23,390 nt of DNA, from contig CAZNFI010000024.1 in assembly GCA_964572185.1 (NCBI GenBank), positions 1-23,390 of the forward strand, read 5' to 3'. Positions within the stretch are counted from its first letter, which is position 1; each line of letters starts with the position of its first letter. Under the pieces are notes generated by a model. That model did no database searches. It had not been told where the DNA came from and saw only the letters and a list, made by a program, of their open reading frames with translations. Shown one piece after another: positions 17,001-23,390 of this stretch. This DNA comes from Azophilus sp964572185. Lineage in GTDB: Bacteria; Pseudomonadota; Gammaproteobacteria; Pseudomonadales; Azotimanducaceae. The translations under genes were made by a program, and so were the position numbers.

Positions 17001-18584
17001 ATTCACGGCGTCAACCGCTTCCGCGCCGGCGGCGCCAGCCTGTTCGATGCCCTGGTCAACTCGGCGCTTACCCGCTTCCGACCCATCCTGATTACCACCG
17101 CCACCACCTTTGCCGGCCTGTTGCCGCTGATGCTGACCGACACCGCCCAGGCGCAGCTGCTGGTGCCAATGGCCATCTCGCTGGCCTTCGGCATCCTGGT
17201 GTCGGCCCCGGCGGCACTGCTCGTCGTGCCGGCTTTCTGGCTGGTGCTGCACGACATCTCCGGCGGCGCCAAGCGGGTTTCGGGCCTGGTCGGCGGCGTC
17301 ATCGGCACGGCGCCGCGCCTGACCGCCTGGATGTCACGCCATCCCTATGTTCGGGAGAGCCTGCGCAGCCAGGAGTTCACGAAACTGCAGCTGCCCGATG
17401 CAGCGGGCCTCGATGCGGAAACCACCAGAGCTGCACGCCAGGGCCTGGTGCGCCTGTATTACGACCGGGAGTTCAGCGCCGCGGAAATGCGCAACCAGTT
17501 CAGCGCCCTCGCCGCCCGGGCGCCCGGCACCGACAAGCTGGTGAAAGAGGCCCGCAACTGGGCAGAGCAGCGCACCATTCAACTCGGCGTGCACATGGCC
17601 AGCGGCGCGCTTGCCCCGATTGATGCCGCCAAACCCCTCACCGGCATTCTCGACACCTGCCTGAGCGAACTGTTGACCGCTACCAGGCGCGAGTTCGCCA
17701 GCGAAAACGGTGCACCGCCCAGGCATCGCCTGTGCCTGATCGCCCTCGGCGCCGCGGGGCGCCGCGAATTCGCCAACGGCGCGCCGTTGCAACTGCTGTT
17801 CGTCTACGACCACGACCCGATTCCCGCCGGCGCCATCACCGACTCGCCACAAGCCTGGCACGAACAGCTTCTGCAGCGGTTCATGGTGCTGGTACGCGAC
17901 CTCTCTTCCGATGGCCTGCTCTACGAAGCGATGCCACCGCGCGCACTGCGCCTGGACGGCGAACTCATCAGTGCCATTCCAATGCAACGGCTCAGGGAGT
18001 ACCTGGAAGCGCCGCCGGACCCCGTCGAACTGCGCATGCTCGCCCATGCCCGCGTCATCGCAGCCGAGCACGACCTGGGCGCCGACTTTTCGACCCTGCG
18101 ACAGCAAGTGCTGGCGCGCGGAACCGGCCTCCGCCCCACCGTCCGGGACATCTCCGAACTGCGGCGACAGGCCACGCAACGCATCGATGCCGCAAACATC
18201 TGGGCGGTCGGCACTTTTCGGGGCGGACTGGGAGACCTTGAACTGGCCGCGGAGTACCTGGAAATCGCCGGCGGCGCCCCGCATTCGGAACCGGTCGGCC
18301 TGCGGGAAACTTTCGAGGAAGCGGCACATCGCGGATTGCTGGAGACGGATGCCGCCCGCGACCTGATCGAAGCCGCCACCCTGTGGCAGAACCTCGACGG
18401 GTTTTTCCGCATGACCTGCGGCGGCGCATTCAACCCCGCCGCGATTACCGTCGAACAGCAGCAGACCATCGCCGAACTCGCCGGAGCGGACAGCTTCGAG
18501 CACCTGCTGCGGCTGATCGCGGAGACCGCCGTGCGCACCTCGGTGCGCATACACGAGCTGTTTGCCAGGGTCATGATGGCCTGA
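14007..18584 (+). CDS. RND efflux permease fused to a GlnE-like pseudo-adenylyltransferase domain
   Basis: A single uninterrupted frame of about 1525 residues. Residues 1 to about 1085 form an inner-membrane RND exporter of the AcrB/HAE class. It has the N-terminal MVAWFATNHVAANLVMG, porter-domain repeats, proton-relay aspartates D397 and D398 in GMLVDDAVVVGENV, and a second membrane block ending LLVVPAFWLVLHD. Two additional hydrophobic segments (about 496-511 and 515-536) lie between the halves. Residues about 1110-1525 resemble one half of glutamine synthetase adenylyltransferase GlnE. The nucleotidyltransferase strand is IALGAAGRREFANGAPLQLL (1245-1264), the counterpart of G-GGRELN-SDIDL. 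LAHARVIAAEHDLG and the PF08335-like GTFRGGLGDLELAAEYL (1402 on) follow. The SDxD acidic residues are replaced (A-P-x-Q), so catalysis is unlikely. Start: GTG 14007 or ATG 14016. The tail should be cytoplasmic and may be a sensor or regulator. Confidence 0.85.
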   Translation: MKRMVAWFATNHVAANLVMGFAIFAGLASLSRIPVKLYPDIDIPLIVVTVPYLGAAPEEVESGVCSRIEESLVGIVGIREIRSLSAEGLCTVYVEMFHDTDRFQTLGEVENQINAIDTFPEESERPIVQLATSNKVVIEVAVTGPTDARMLKEAGRQVRDDILKLPGITHVSIANERPYEISVEVSESSLSRNNLTFGAVADALRRRSLDLPGGSIKTEQGEILLRTAGQAYWGHELENLLVTTRSDGTRVLLRDVARVVDGFADTGQGLRFNGQPAALVQVGRVGNQDVRRISDQVNRFVAGAAARYPEGVQLTIWKDESITLAVRLQALLDSGIQGLLLVLILLALFLRPNLANWVAAGIPIAFLGGIFLIYWFGLSIDALSVMGFILALGMLVDDAVVVGENVYSAQARGAGQLAGAIEGAQEVLVPVTFGVVTTIVAFLPLLFAVGTLGQVYGFMAATVICCLVFSLIECQMVLPAHLGHGSGRMPLGDFGLTLLAVGVIAAFVVTSDMRTGTALAVAFAAAVWAAHLTGALSRLAAGFTHLQLLFEKGLNWLIDNPFHKLAERAFRQRLLTLAIALAALASAASLVVGGHLPFSMRTPQKGDAVTARLTMPMGVSEAAMQRAIDELADSARAVQLELADRFEDAPVLHILETMGGHFAAGSRVGFVVADTGAHLGEVTMQLTPGQHRSVSTDAVAATWRERVGPIADAVELSYITDRLRSAPEIDIRVSGTDWDDMRAVVGAIRGRLAEFAGVHEITDSLNTGKAEIKLSVTPAGEALGISLADLGRQVRQAFYGEEAQRIQRGRDDIRIMVRYTEQERRSLESLYGLRIRTSSGGEVPFAIVAQVESGRGFSVIERIDGTRFAWVTADVDPTVTSAAAVLSSLDDGFLESTVALYPGVSYWFRSAQEQSELVETLGPLFLFVLLAIYALLAMPLGSYTQPLIIMSVLPFALVGAVWGHALLKPFGAIHGLSLASLFGVVAACGVVVNSTLVLIHGVNRFRAGGASLFDALVNSALTRFRPILITTATTFAGLLPLMLTDTAQAQLLVPMAISLAFGILVSAPAALLVVPAFWLVLHDISGGAKRVSGLVGGVIGTAPRLTAWMSRHPYVRESLRSQEFTKLQLPDAAGLDAETTRAARQGLVRLYYDREFSAAEMRNQFSALAARAPGTDKLVKEARNWAEQRTIQLGVHMASGALAPIDAAKPLTGILDTCLSELLTATRREFASENGAPPRHRLCLIALGAAGRREFANGAPLQLLFVYDHDPIPAGAITDSPQAWHEQLLQRFMVLVRDLSSDGLLYEAMPPRALRLDGELISAIPMQRLREYLEAPPDPVELRMLAHARVIAAEHDLGADFSTLRQQVLARGTGLRPTVRDISELRRQATQRIDAANIWAVGTFRGGLGDLELAAEYLEIAGGAPHSEPVGLRETFEEAAHRGLLETDAARDLIEAATLWQNLDGFFRMTCGGAFNPAAITVEQQQTIAELAGADSFEHLLRLIAETAVRTSVRIHELFARVMMA

Positions 18585-18610
18585 CCGCAACGCTTCGCGG
18601 GGCGGGCCAA

Positions 18611-19519
18611 TCAGTGGCGCAACTGTGCCGCCGCAGTCGCCGTCATTGCCTCGCGCAGGACGCGGGTCATCTGCTCTAGCAACGCCAGCCGCGGCGAACT
18701 GGTGCGCCAGCCGATGCCGATGGTGCGCGACGGAGCGCTCGACCCGGAGAACGGCACATAGCGAACGCTGCTGTCCCCGGGCATCACCGCCAGTTTCGGC
18801 ATCAGCGTGATGCCCACATTCGCGGCCACCATCTGGCGCAGCGTTTCCAGGCTGGTGGCCCGGAAATTGGTGTTCTCCACGGCGTTGTGCGACTTGCAGA
18901 CCTCCAGTGCCTGGTCGCGCAGGCAGTGGCCGTCCTCGAGCAGCAGCACCTGTTCCTCGTCGAGGTCGGCGGCGCTGACCGCGGCATGGCCGGCCTTGGC
19001 GTGGCGCTCGGAGACGGCCAGATAGAACGGCTCTTCGTAGAGAACCGCCTCGGCGACGTTGTCCTCGCCGATAGGCAGGGCGAGGATCACCGCATCGAGT
19101 TCGCCTTCGCGAAGCATGCGCGTGACTACCGCCGTCTGCCCTTCGGTAAGCTGGATTTTCAGATTCGGCAGCGCGTCCCGCACGGGGGCGAGAATTCTCG
19201 GCAACAGGTAGGGCGCCACGGTGGGAATGATGCCGAGACGGAAATCGCCGCCCAGCGGGTCGCGATGTTCCTCAGCCACCGCCACCAGCCGGCTGACATC
19301 GCCGAGCACCCGCTGTGCCTGCTCGACGATGTTCGCTCCCACCGGGGTGAGCATCACCTGCCTGTTGGTGCGCTCGACCAGCGTCACACCCAGGGTTTCC
19401 TCCAGTTTTTTCAGTTGCGTGGACAGCGTCGGCTGGCTGACGCAGCAGGCCTCGGCGGCACGGCCGAAGTGCCGGTGTTCCGCCACGGCAACCAGGTAAC
19501 GCAGGTCGCGCAGGTTCAT
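18611..19519 (-). CDS. oxyR: Hydrogen peroxide-responsive LysR-type regulator OxyR
   Basis: A 302-residue cytoplasmic transcription factor that activates peroxide-defence genes when oxidised. The N-terminal winged helix-turn-helix reads MNLRDLRYLVAVAEHRHFGRAA followed by SQPTLSTQLKKLE. The effector domain carries GHCLRDQALEVC, with cysteines at exactly residues 199 and 208, the disulfide pair of E. coli OxyR, and the surrounding RATSLETLRQMVAANVGITLMPKLA is characteristic. The start at 19519 gives the standard N-terminus. The frame is open to 19666, but that extension is not family-like. It converges on the RND permease with only 26 bases between stop codons, and is divergent from the pseudouridine synthase across about 210 bases, where its own autoregulatory site would be expected. 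The rubrerythrin group in the same window is a plausible target, but no OxyR site was recognised there. Confidence 0.95.
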   Translation of the reverse strand: MNLRDLRYLVAVAEHRHFGRAAEACCVSQPTLSTQLKKLEETLGVTLVERTNRQVMLTPVGANIVEQAQRVLGDVSRLVAVAEEHRDPLGGDFRLGIIPTVAPYLLPRILAPVRDALPNLKIQLTEGQTAVVTRMLREGELDAVILALPIGEDNVAEAVLYEEPFYLAVSERHAKAGHAAVSAADLDEEQVLLLEDGHCLRDQALEVCKSHNAVENTNFRATSLETLRQMVAANVGITLMPKLAVMPGDSSVRYVPFSGSSAPSRTIGIGWRTSSPRLALLEQMTRVLREAMTATAAAQLRH

Positions 19520-19730
19520 GACGGGCGCCCGTGGCCGATGCCGACATTCGCCCCGGCTTGCGGGCGACCGGGCCGGAAAAGGGGATTTCGGTGTGCATCG
19601 CTGCTCATGCGGGCTATGGTACTTTGCTGCAGTGCGCCCCGCATCCATGTGCCGACCCGCGCCCATGATGCGGGCTCGCAGCCCGGGGTGCGGGCAAAGC
19701 CGCCGCCAGCGGCGCTACCGACGGACTCAA

Positions 19731-20384
19731 TTGATCGACTTCATCTATCTCGACGCAGACCTGGCAGTAATCAACAAGCCGTCCGGAGTCGCACTGCTAG
19801 CCGACCGCGGCGGAGCGCCCTGCCTGTGGGATGAGCTACGCGAGCAATTGGGCCGGCCGCTGCTGGTGCACCGCCTCGACAAGGGCACCAGCGGCGTCCT
19901 CGCGGTCGCCCGCAACCGAGCCACACAGTCCAGGCTGACCCGTGCTTTTCAGCAGCGTACGGTGCGCAAGTCTTACTTGGCCCTGGCGGTCGGGCCACTG
20001 CACCTGCGGGGAACCGGTTGCATCGACCTGCCGCTGCGCGCGGGGCGCAAAAGCCGCTATCGGATCGCTGGGCCGCGGCACGGCATCGTCCGCGACGGCA
20101 ACCGCTGGTTTCATGCCAACCCGGAACCGGGGTACGCCAGCCAGACCCGGCTGCGGGTTCTGCGTTCAGGCGCGTCCGGCTGCTGCCTGTTGCTGCAGCC
20201 ACTTACGGGGCGCACCCATCAACTGCGCGTTCACCTGAGCTGGATCGGCCATCCGATCCTCGGCGATACCCTGTACGGCAAGCCGAAGGCGCTGGAACAA
20301 CGCGCAGATCGCCTGATGCTGCATGCCTTGCGCCTGAAGCTGCCCGGCTACCCGCCGATGACGGCGGCATTCGAAGATTGCTGA
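19731..20384 (+). CDS. RluA-family RNA pseudouridine synthase, no S4 domain
   Basis: Isomerises uridine to pseudouridine in rRNA or tRNA. The catalytic motif is HRLDKGTSGVL with the aspartate at residue 50. Upstream is the typical LAVINKPSGVAL, and the C-terminal part has LTGRTHQLRVHLSWIGHPILGDTLYG, the conserved RluA-family motif. With 217 residues it lacks the S4 RNA-binding domain and belongs with the compact RluA/TruC-like or RluE-like members. The exact target nucleotide cannot be told. TTG at 19731 (MIDFIYLD) is the best start by similarity, preceded by a modest purine stretch. An ATG near 19665 would only add a basic tail. It is divergent from oxyR and convergent with the LRAT-domain gene. 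Confidence 0.88.
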   Translation: MIDFIYLDADLAVINKPSGVALLADRGGAPCLWDELREQLGRPLLVHRLDKGTSGVLAVARNRATQSRLTRAFQQRTVRKSYLALAVGPLHLRGTGCIDLPLRAGRKSRYRIAGPRHGIVRDGNRWFHANPEPGYASQTRLRVLRSGASGCCLLLQPLTGRTHQLRVHLSWIGHPILGDTLYGKPKALEQRADRLMLHALRLKLPGYPPMTAAFEDC

Positions 20385-20434
20385 AAGCCCGTTGCGCTTC
20401 GGGTGTACAACGGTTGCTCGCATCGACCCGAACA

Positions 20435-20451
20435 GGCACCGCGGCGGTGCC
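20435..20451. terminator. Hairpin between convergent genes (no T-tract)
   Basis: GGCACCGC and GCGGTGCC form an 8-bp perfect inverted repeat around a single base, 5 bases from the stop of the LRAT-domain gene and 50 bases after the pseudouridine synthase stop. It could act as a bidirectional termination or 3'-end structure. The lack of a T-run on either side keeps the confidence low. Confidence 0.35.
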
Positions 20452-20455
20452 GACG

Positions 20456-20893
20456 TCAGGCATTCGGGGCGGAGCGGCGCAGCCGCTTGACCAGGTTGCG
20501 GCCCACGGCGTAGCCGACAGCGGCCAGCAACGGGTGACGCACCACCGCAAAGGTCAGTACGGCAATGCCGGCACCTGCCAGCCAGCCCTGCAGCTGCGGG
20601 CTGGTGGCGCGGCCGGTGGCGGCCCGGTTGACGGTGTGTTCACAGTTGTTGGTAAACAGGTTGTAGCGCCGCGAGGCATCGCCCGCCGTCTCGAGCGCGC
20701 GCCGCCGCGCATCGGATGCGAGCCTGTTCACGCGGAGCCGCCGGCCGGCGCGGAACTCCGCCTCGGAGGAGACGTGTTCGCCACGCCAGGGGGTATTGTG
20801 CAGGATCCGGTCATCGCCGAGCGCGATGCCTTTGTGCATCACGGGTCCCTTGCGTCGGGCCACAATGTCACCGGGCTGGTAGGTGTCGTGCAT
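20456..20893 (-). CDS. LRAT-domain (NlpC/P60-like) protein with hydrophobic C-terminal tail
   Basis: A 145-residue protein of the lecithin:retinol acyltransferase domain family (PF04970), which are thiol acyltransferases or phospholipases. The beginning YQPGDIVARRKGPVMHKGIALGD carries the conserved histidine H20, and LFTNNCEHTVN carries the catalytic cysteine C84 in the NCEH signature. Residues about 100-130 (GWLAGAGIAVLTFAVV... HPLLAAVGYAVG) are hydrophobic and probably anchor the protein to the inner membrane, as in the tail-anchored eukaryotic HRASLS relatives. No signal peptide is seen, so the domain would be cytoplasmic. The ATG at 20893 gives the normal domain start, although the Shine-Dalgarno is weak. 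It is apparently monocistronic, and its substrate is unknown. The frame is open further upstream, but that part is not family-like. Confidence 0.8.
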   Translation of the reverse strand: MHDTYQPGDIVARRKGPVMHKGIALGDDRILHNTPWRGEHVSSEAEFRAGRRLRVNRLASDARRRALETAGDASRRYNLFTNNCEHTVNRAATGRATSPQLQGWLAGAGIAVLTFAVVRHPLLAAVGYAVGRNLVKRLRRSAPNA

Positions 20894-21066
20894 GTGTCGT
20901 CTCGGTTTCACACTGTCACAGCAATAAGCTAGCACGATTCGGGCCAGTGTCGCGGAAATGCGTTTGCAGCAACAAAATGCCTGGTGCCGCGGTTTTTGCA
21001 GGCACCGAGCGGGTATGCGGGTGGTGAACTTCGCAACTTTTCGGTCAGCTTCGCGACGGGTGTGGA

Positions 21067-21417
21067 CTAATGGCTGCTGTCCAGCATGTAGTCGATGGCG
21101 GCGAGCAGTTGCTCGTCGGAGCAGTCGGAACAGAGGCCGCGGGCCGGCATGCCCGGGTCCATGCCGTCGACGGTGGATCGCAGCAACTGATCCATGCCTT
21201 TCGCCAGGCGCGGTGCCCACATGTCCGCATCGCCGGTTTTCGGCGCGCCGGCAACTCCCGCGGCGTGGCAGGAGAAGCAGTAGCGTTCGTACACCGCCTC
21301 GCCCGGATGCGGAGGCGGCACAGGGGTATCGCCGTCTGCCCCCGGTTGCGTCTCCGAACACCCGGCAGCCAACAGCAACAGCAGCCAGCAGCGGCCCCTC
21401 CAGCGATGCACGGACAT
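21067..21417 (-). CDS. Cytochrome c5-like lipoprotein
   Basis: A 116-residue monohaem c-type cytochrome. Residues 1-20 are a lipoprotein signal peptide with lipobox LAAGC, lipidated at C20, so it should be anchored in the periplasm. A Pro-rich linker (31-38) precedes the haem site C47-F-S-C50-H51. The axial methionine is M90 in MDPGMPARG, followed by the C96-x2-C99 pair and SDEQLLAAIDYML that define the c5 class. It starts 13 bases after the aminotransferase stop. Its AGGAG lies over that stop codon, about 10 bases from the ATG, so the two genes are probably co-transcribed. It likely shuttles electrons to a terminal oxidase (known for the class). No link to methionine metabolism is evident. 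Confidence 0.9.
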   Translation of the reverse strand: MSVHRWRGRCWLLLLLAAGCSETQPGADGDTPVPPPHPGEAVYERYCFSCHAAGVAGAPKTGDADMWAPRLAKGMDQLLRSTVDGMDPGMPARGLCSDCSDEQLLAAIDYMLDSSH

Positions 21418-21430
21418 CCGGTGCCTGCTC

Positions 21431-22618
21431 CTAGCCGGCTCGTGCGCCGAGGTCACGCAGAATGCCGGCGCCCCGGCGCAAGGTGTCGTCGTCCTTGCAG
21501 AAGCAGAAGCGCAAAACCTTGTGGTCGTTGGCGTGCGCATTGTCGTAGAAGATGGAAACCGGTATGGACGCAATCTTCGCCTCCCGCGTCAAGCGGACAG
21601 CGAGTTGCGCGTCCGGCTCATTGAATATTCGCTCGTAGCCGAGCAACTGGAAGTAGGTGCCGGCACTCGGCACGATGCTGAACCCCGACCCCTGCAGCAA
21701 CTCGCAGAACAGGTCGCGCTTGCGCTGGTAGAAGGCTCCCAGTTGCCGGTGATGTTCCGGGTGGCTGTGGAGAAAGTCGGCCAGTCCGTACTGCACCGGG
21801 GTGTTGGAGGTGAAGGTGACAAACTGGTGTACCTTGCGGAACTCGGCGGAAAGCGCTGCAGGCGCCACGCAATAGCCGATCTTCCAGCCGGTAACATGAT
21901 AGGTCTTGCCGAACGAAGAGACCGCGAAGCTCCTGGCAAAGAGCCCCGGATAACGGCAGACGCTCTCATGCAGGCGGCCATCGAAGACGATGTGTTCGTA
22001 GACCTCATCGCTCAGCACGTAGAACCCGTACTGTTGCGCCAGCGCCTCCAGGCGTTGCAGGTCTTCCCGCTGCCACACAGTGCCGGTGGGATTGTGCGGT
22101 GTATTGAAGATCAGCAGGCGCGTCCTGGCGCTCAGCAGGCCCTCGACCCGGTTCCAGTCGACCCGGTAAGCCGGCGGCTCGAGCGGCACATGACGGGCGA
22201 TGCCCCCCTGAAGCTGAATTCCCGGCTCGTAACTGTCGTAGGCCGGGTCGAAAACGATCGCCTCGTCGCCCGGATGAATGACCGCGGCCATGGCGCAGAA
22301 CAGGGCTTCGGTAGCCCCCGAGGTCACGGTGATCTCGGTCTCCGGGTCGACACTCGCCCCATACAGGTCGCGCACCTTGACCGCAATCGCCTCGCGCAGG
22401 CTCTGCACGCCCGCCATCGGCGGATACTGGTTGAAGCCGTTTTCCAGGTAATGGCGGACACGCTCTATCAGTTCGCGGGGCCCATCGAAGTCGGGAAATC
22501 CCTGGGAAAGGTTCAGCGCCCCCTGCTCCGCCGCCAGCGCCGACATGACCGTGAAGATGGTGGTGCCCACCTCGGGCAGCTTGCTGGCGGGCGCCTCCGC
22601 GGCCGCTTCGTCGCGCAT
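21431..22618 (-). CDS. ybdL: PLP-dependent methionine aminotransferase (YbdL-like)
   Basis: A 395-residue fold-type I aminotransferase close to E. coli YbdL, which transaminates methionine, histidine and aromatic amino acids. Matching stretches are KLPEVGTTIFTVMSALA, NLSQGFPDFDGPRELIERV, SGATEALF, IFNTPHNPTGTVW, LSDEVYEHIVFDG and the Schiff-base lysine K238 in SSFGKTYHVTGWKIGYCVAP. The C-terminal RLCF-like strand (LRFCFCKDD) is also conserved. The ATG at 22618 gives the typical N-terminus. The frame upstream to 22780 is basic and not family-like. It is followed by the cytochrome c5 gene and is divergent from ahcY, so methionine and homocysteine genes share the 22619-22832 region. The product would be 2-oxo-4-methylthiobutanoate, an intermediate of methionine salvage. 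Confidence 0.9.
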   Translation of the reverse strand: MRDEAAAEAPASKLPEVGTTIFTVMSALAAEQGALNLSQGFPDFDGPRELIERVRHYLENGFNQYPPMAGVQSLREAIAVKVRDLYGASVDPETEITVTSGATEALFCAMAAVIHPGDEAIVFDPAYDSYEPGIQLQGGIARHVPLEPPAYRVDWNRVEGLLSARTRLLIFNTPHNPTGTVWQREDLQRLEALAQQYGFYVLSDEVYEHIVFDGRLHESVCRYPGLFARSFAVSSFGKTYHVTGWKIGYCVAPAALSAEFRKVHQFVTFTSNTPVQYGLADFLHSHPEHHRQLGAFYQRKRDLFCELLQGSGFSIVPSAGTYFQLLGYERIFNEPDAQLAVRLTREAKIASIPVSIFYDNAHANDHKVLRFCFCKDDDTLRRGAGILRDLGARAG

Positions 22619-22714
22619 CGGTTTACCCGTCACCTGGCGAATTTCCTGTAGTGCTGCCCTGCAGATTGCGCATCGATCGTACCGTCCCAGCCGCAAACTA
22701 TCCGCTTTGGTTTT

Positions 22715-22744
22715 TTGTGGTTGCAAGCCCGGCTTTGGTAGCAT
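22715..22744 (+). promoter_or_regulatory. Possible promoter of ahcY
   Basis: TTGTGG (22715-22720) and TAGCAT (22739-22744) are separated by 18 bases, and the -10 is followed by a G/C-rich CCGCCGCCC discriminator. This leaves an untranslated leader of about 80 bases that contains an inverted repeat. It is judged by eye only. Confidence 0.3.
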
Positions 22745-22765
22745 CCGCCGCCCCATGGCCCAATG

Positions 22766-22803
22766 CCGGTTCCGGGGCACACCATAGCGTTGTTGCGAAC
22801 CGG
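22766..22803 (+). other. Inverted repeat in the ahcY leader
   Basis: CCGGTTC (22766-22772) and GAACCGG (22797-22803) could form a 7-bp stem with a 24-base loop shortly before the ribosome binding site (AAGGAA, about 22821-22826). I do not recognise the SAH riboswitch consensus here. It may be a protein site, a control hairpin or chance. Confidence 0.25.
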
Positions 22804-22832
22804 TTCAACACCTGAACGCAAAGGAACATAAC

Positions 22833-23390
22833 ATGACCGAAGCCAGCCGCTCCGACTACCGCGTCGCCGACATCGGCCTGGCCGACTTCGGGCGGCGGGA
22901 GATCTCGCTGGCCGAGGCAGAGATGCCGGCGCTAATGGCGCTGCGCCGCAGGTACGCCAATGACAAGCCGCTGGCCGGCGCCAGGATCGTCGGCTGCATC
23001 CACATGACGGTGCAGACGGCGGTATTGATCGAGACGCTGATGGCGCTCGGCGCCGAGGTGCGCTGGTCGTCGTGCAACATCTTCTCCACCCAGGACCACG
23101 CCGCCGCCGCCATGGCCGCCCGCGGCGTGCCGGTGTTCGCCTGGAAAGGCGAAACCGAGGAAGAGTACGAGTGGTGCATCGAACAGACCCTGCTCAAGGA
23201 CGGCAAGCCCTGGAACCCCAACCTGCTGCTCGATGACGGCGGCGACCTGACGCTGATGGTGCACGAGCGCTACCCGGCAATGCTGCACAACATTCACGGT
23301 ATCAGCGAGGAAACCACCACGGGCGTGCACCGGCTGCACGACATGCTGCGCGACGGCCAGCTCAGGGTGCCAGCCGTGAACGTGAACGAC
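22833..23390 (+). CDS. ahcY: S-adenosylhomocysteinase (3' end outside window)
   Basis: Hydrolyses S-adenosylhomocysteine to adenosine and homocysteine in the cytoplasm, which relieves product inhibition of methyltransferases and feeds methionine resynthesis. The 186 codons present include VADIGLADFGRREISLAEAEMP, GARIVGCIHMTVQTAVLIETL, VRWSSCNIFSTQDHAAAA, PVFAWKGETEEEYEWC, LLLDDGGDLT and GISEETTTGVHRL. These are the N-terminal substrate-binding motifs of the family. The NAD-binding domain and C-terminus lie beyond the window. The ATG follows AAGGAAC at 7-8 bases. Divergent neighbour: methionine aminotransferase. Confidence 0.97.
   Translation, partial: MTEASRSDYRVADIGLADFGRREISLAEAEMPALMALRRRYANDKPLAGARIVGCIHMTVQTAVLIETLMALGAEVRWSSCNIFSTQDHAAAAMAARGVPVFAWKGETEEEYEWCIEQTLLKDGKPWNPNLLLDDGGDLTLMVHERYPAMLHNIHGISEETTTGVHRLHDMLRDGQLRVPAVNVND

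Noticed and set aside
15228..17252. A 674-codon minus-strand frame opposite the RND permease
   Set aside because: It is His/Gln/Gly-rich with no domain signature, and the opposite strand is an unmistakable RND permease.
17250..17340. A frameshift or stop separating the permease from the GlnE-like tail
   Set aside because: The frame is continuous through the junction with no stop codon, and the linker has normal codon use. It is therefore treated as a true fusion, although an assembly join cannot be excluded from sequence alone.
22745..22832. SAH riboswitch ahead of ahcY
   Set aside because: The expected conserved core of the SAH riboswitch was not found by eye. Only a 7-bp stem is visible. 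A covariance search would settle it.

Overview
The window reads as chromosomal DNA of a high-GC gammaproteobacterium, probably an uncultured or environmental lineage. This rests on an OxyR with cysteines at the Escherichia coli positions 199 and 208, a NorM-type MATE pump, a YbdL-type methionine aminotransferase, a short cytochrome c5-like lipoprotein and a type-2 isoleucyl-tRNA synthetase, with G/C-rich third codon positions throughout. I cannot place it below class level. No tRNA, rRNA, CRISPR array or insertion sequence was recognised.

Layout. Positions 1-3922 (minus) hold an LLM-class flavin oxidoreductase followed by ileS, which runs off the left edge. Positions 4207/4282-5436 (plus) hold an MFS transporter that converges on a NorM-type MATE pump (5458-6846, minus). 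Positions 7151-9725 (plus) hold an oxidative-stress/iron cluster: a rubrerythrin without a rubredoxin tail, a CCG-domain Fe-S protein and a DUF3501 protein. A dyad symmetry overlaps the putative promoter of the first gene.

Positions 10022-18584 (plus) are the unusual part. A periplasmic adaptor (MFP) and an RND efflux permease, normally adjacent, are separated by a 715-residue protein. That protein looks like a diverged SopB/IpgD-type inositol-phosphatase effector whose CX5R active site is broken. The permease is about 1525 residues long. Its last ~400 residues resemble one half of the glutamine synthetase adenylyltransferase GlnE, with the catalytic acidic residues lost. It also appears to carry an extra hydrophobic hairpin between its two halves. 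I did not recognise this architecture as a described system, and it is my main candidate for something new.

Positions 18611-22618 hold oxyR (minus), an RluA-family pseudouridine synthase (plus), an LRAT-domain protein with a hydrophobic tail (minus), and a minus-strand pair of methionine aminotransferase and cytochrome c5-like lipoprotein. From 22833 the S-adenosylhomocysteinase gene ahcY starts on the plus strand and leaves the window. It is divergent from the aminotransferase, so two methionine-cycle genes share one intergenic region.

Several genes share a -10-like element, GTACAATGCGCC or close variants, just upstream (ileS, MATE, MFS, LLM oxidoreductase). It is probably the local housekeeping promoter form with a G/C-rich discriminator. 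All functional statements come from reading motifs by eye; no database search was possible.
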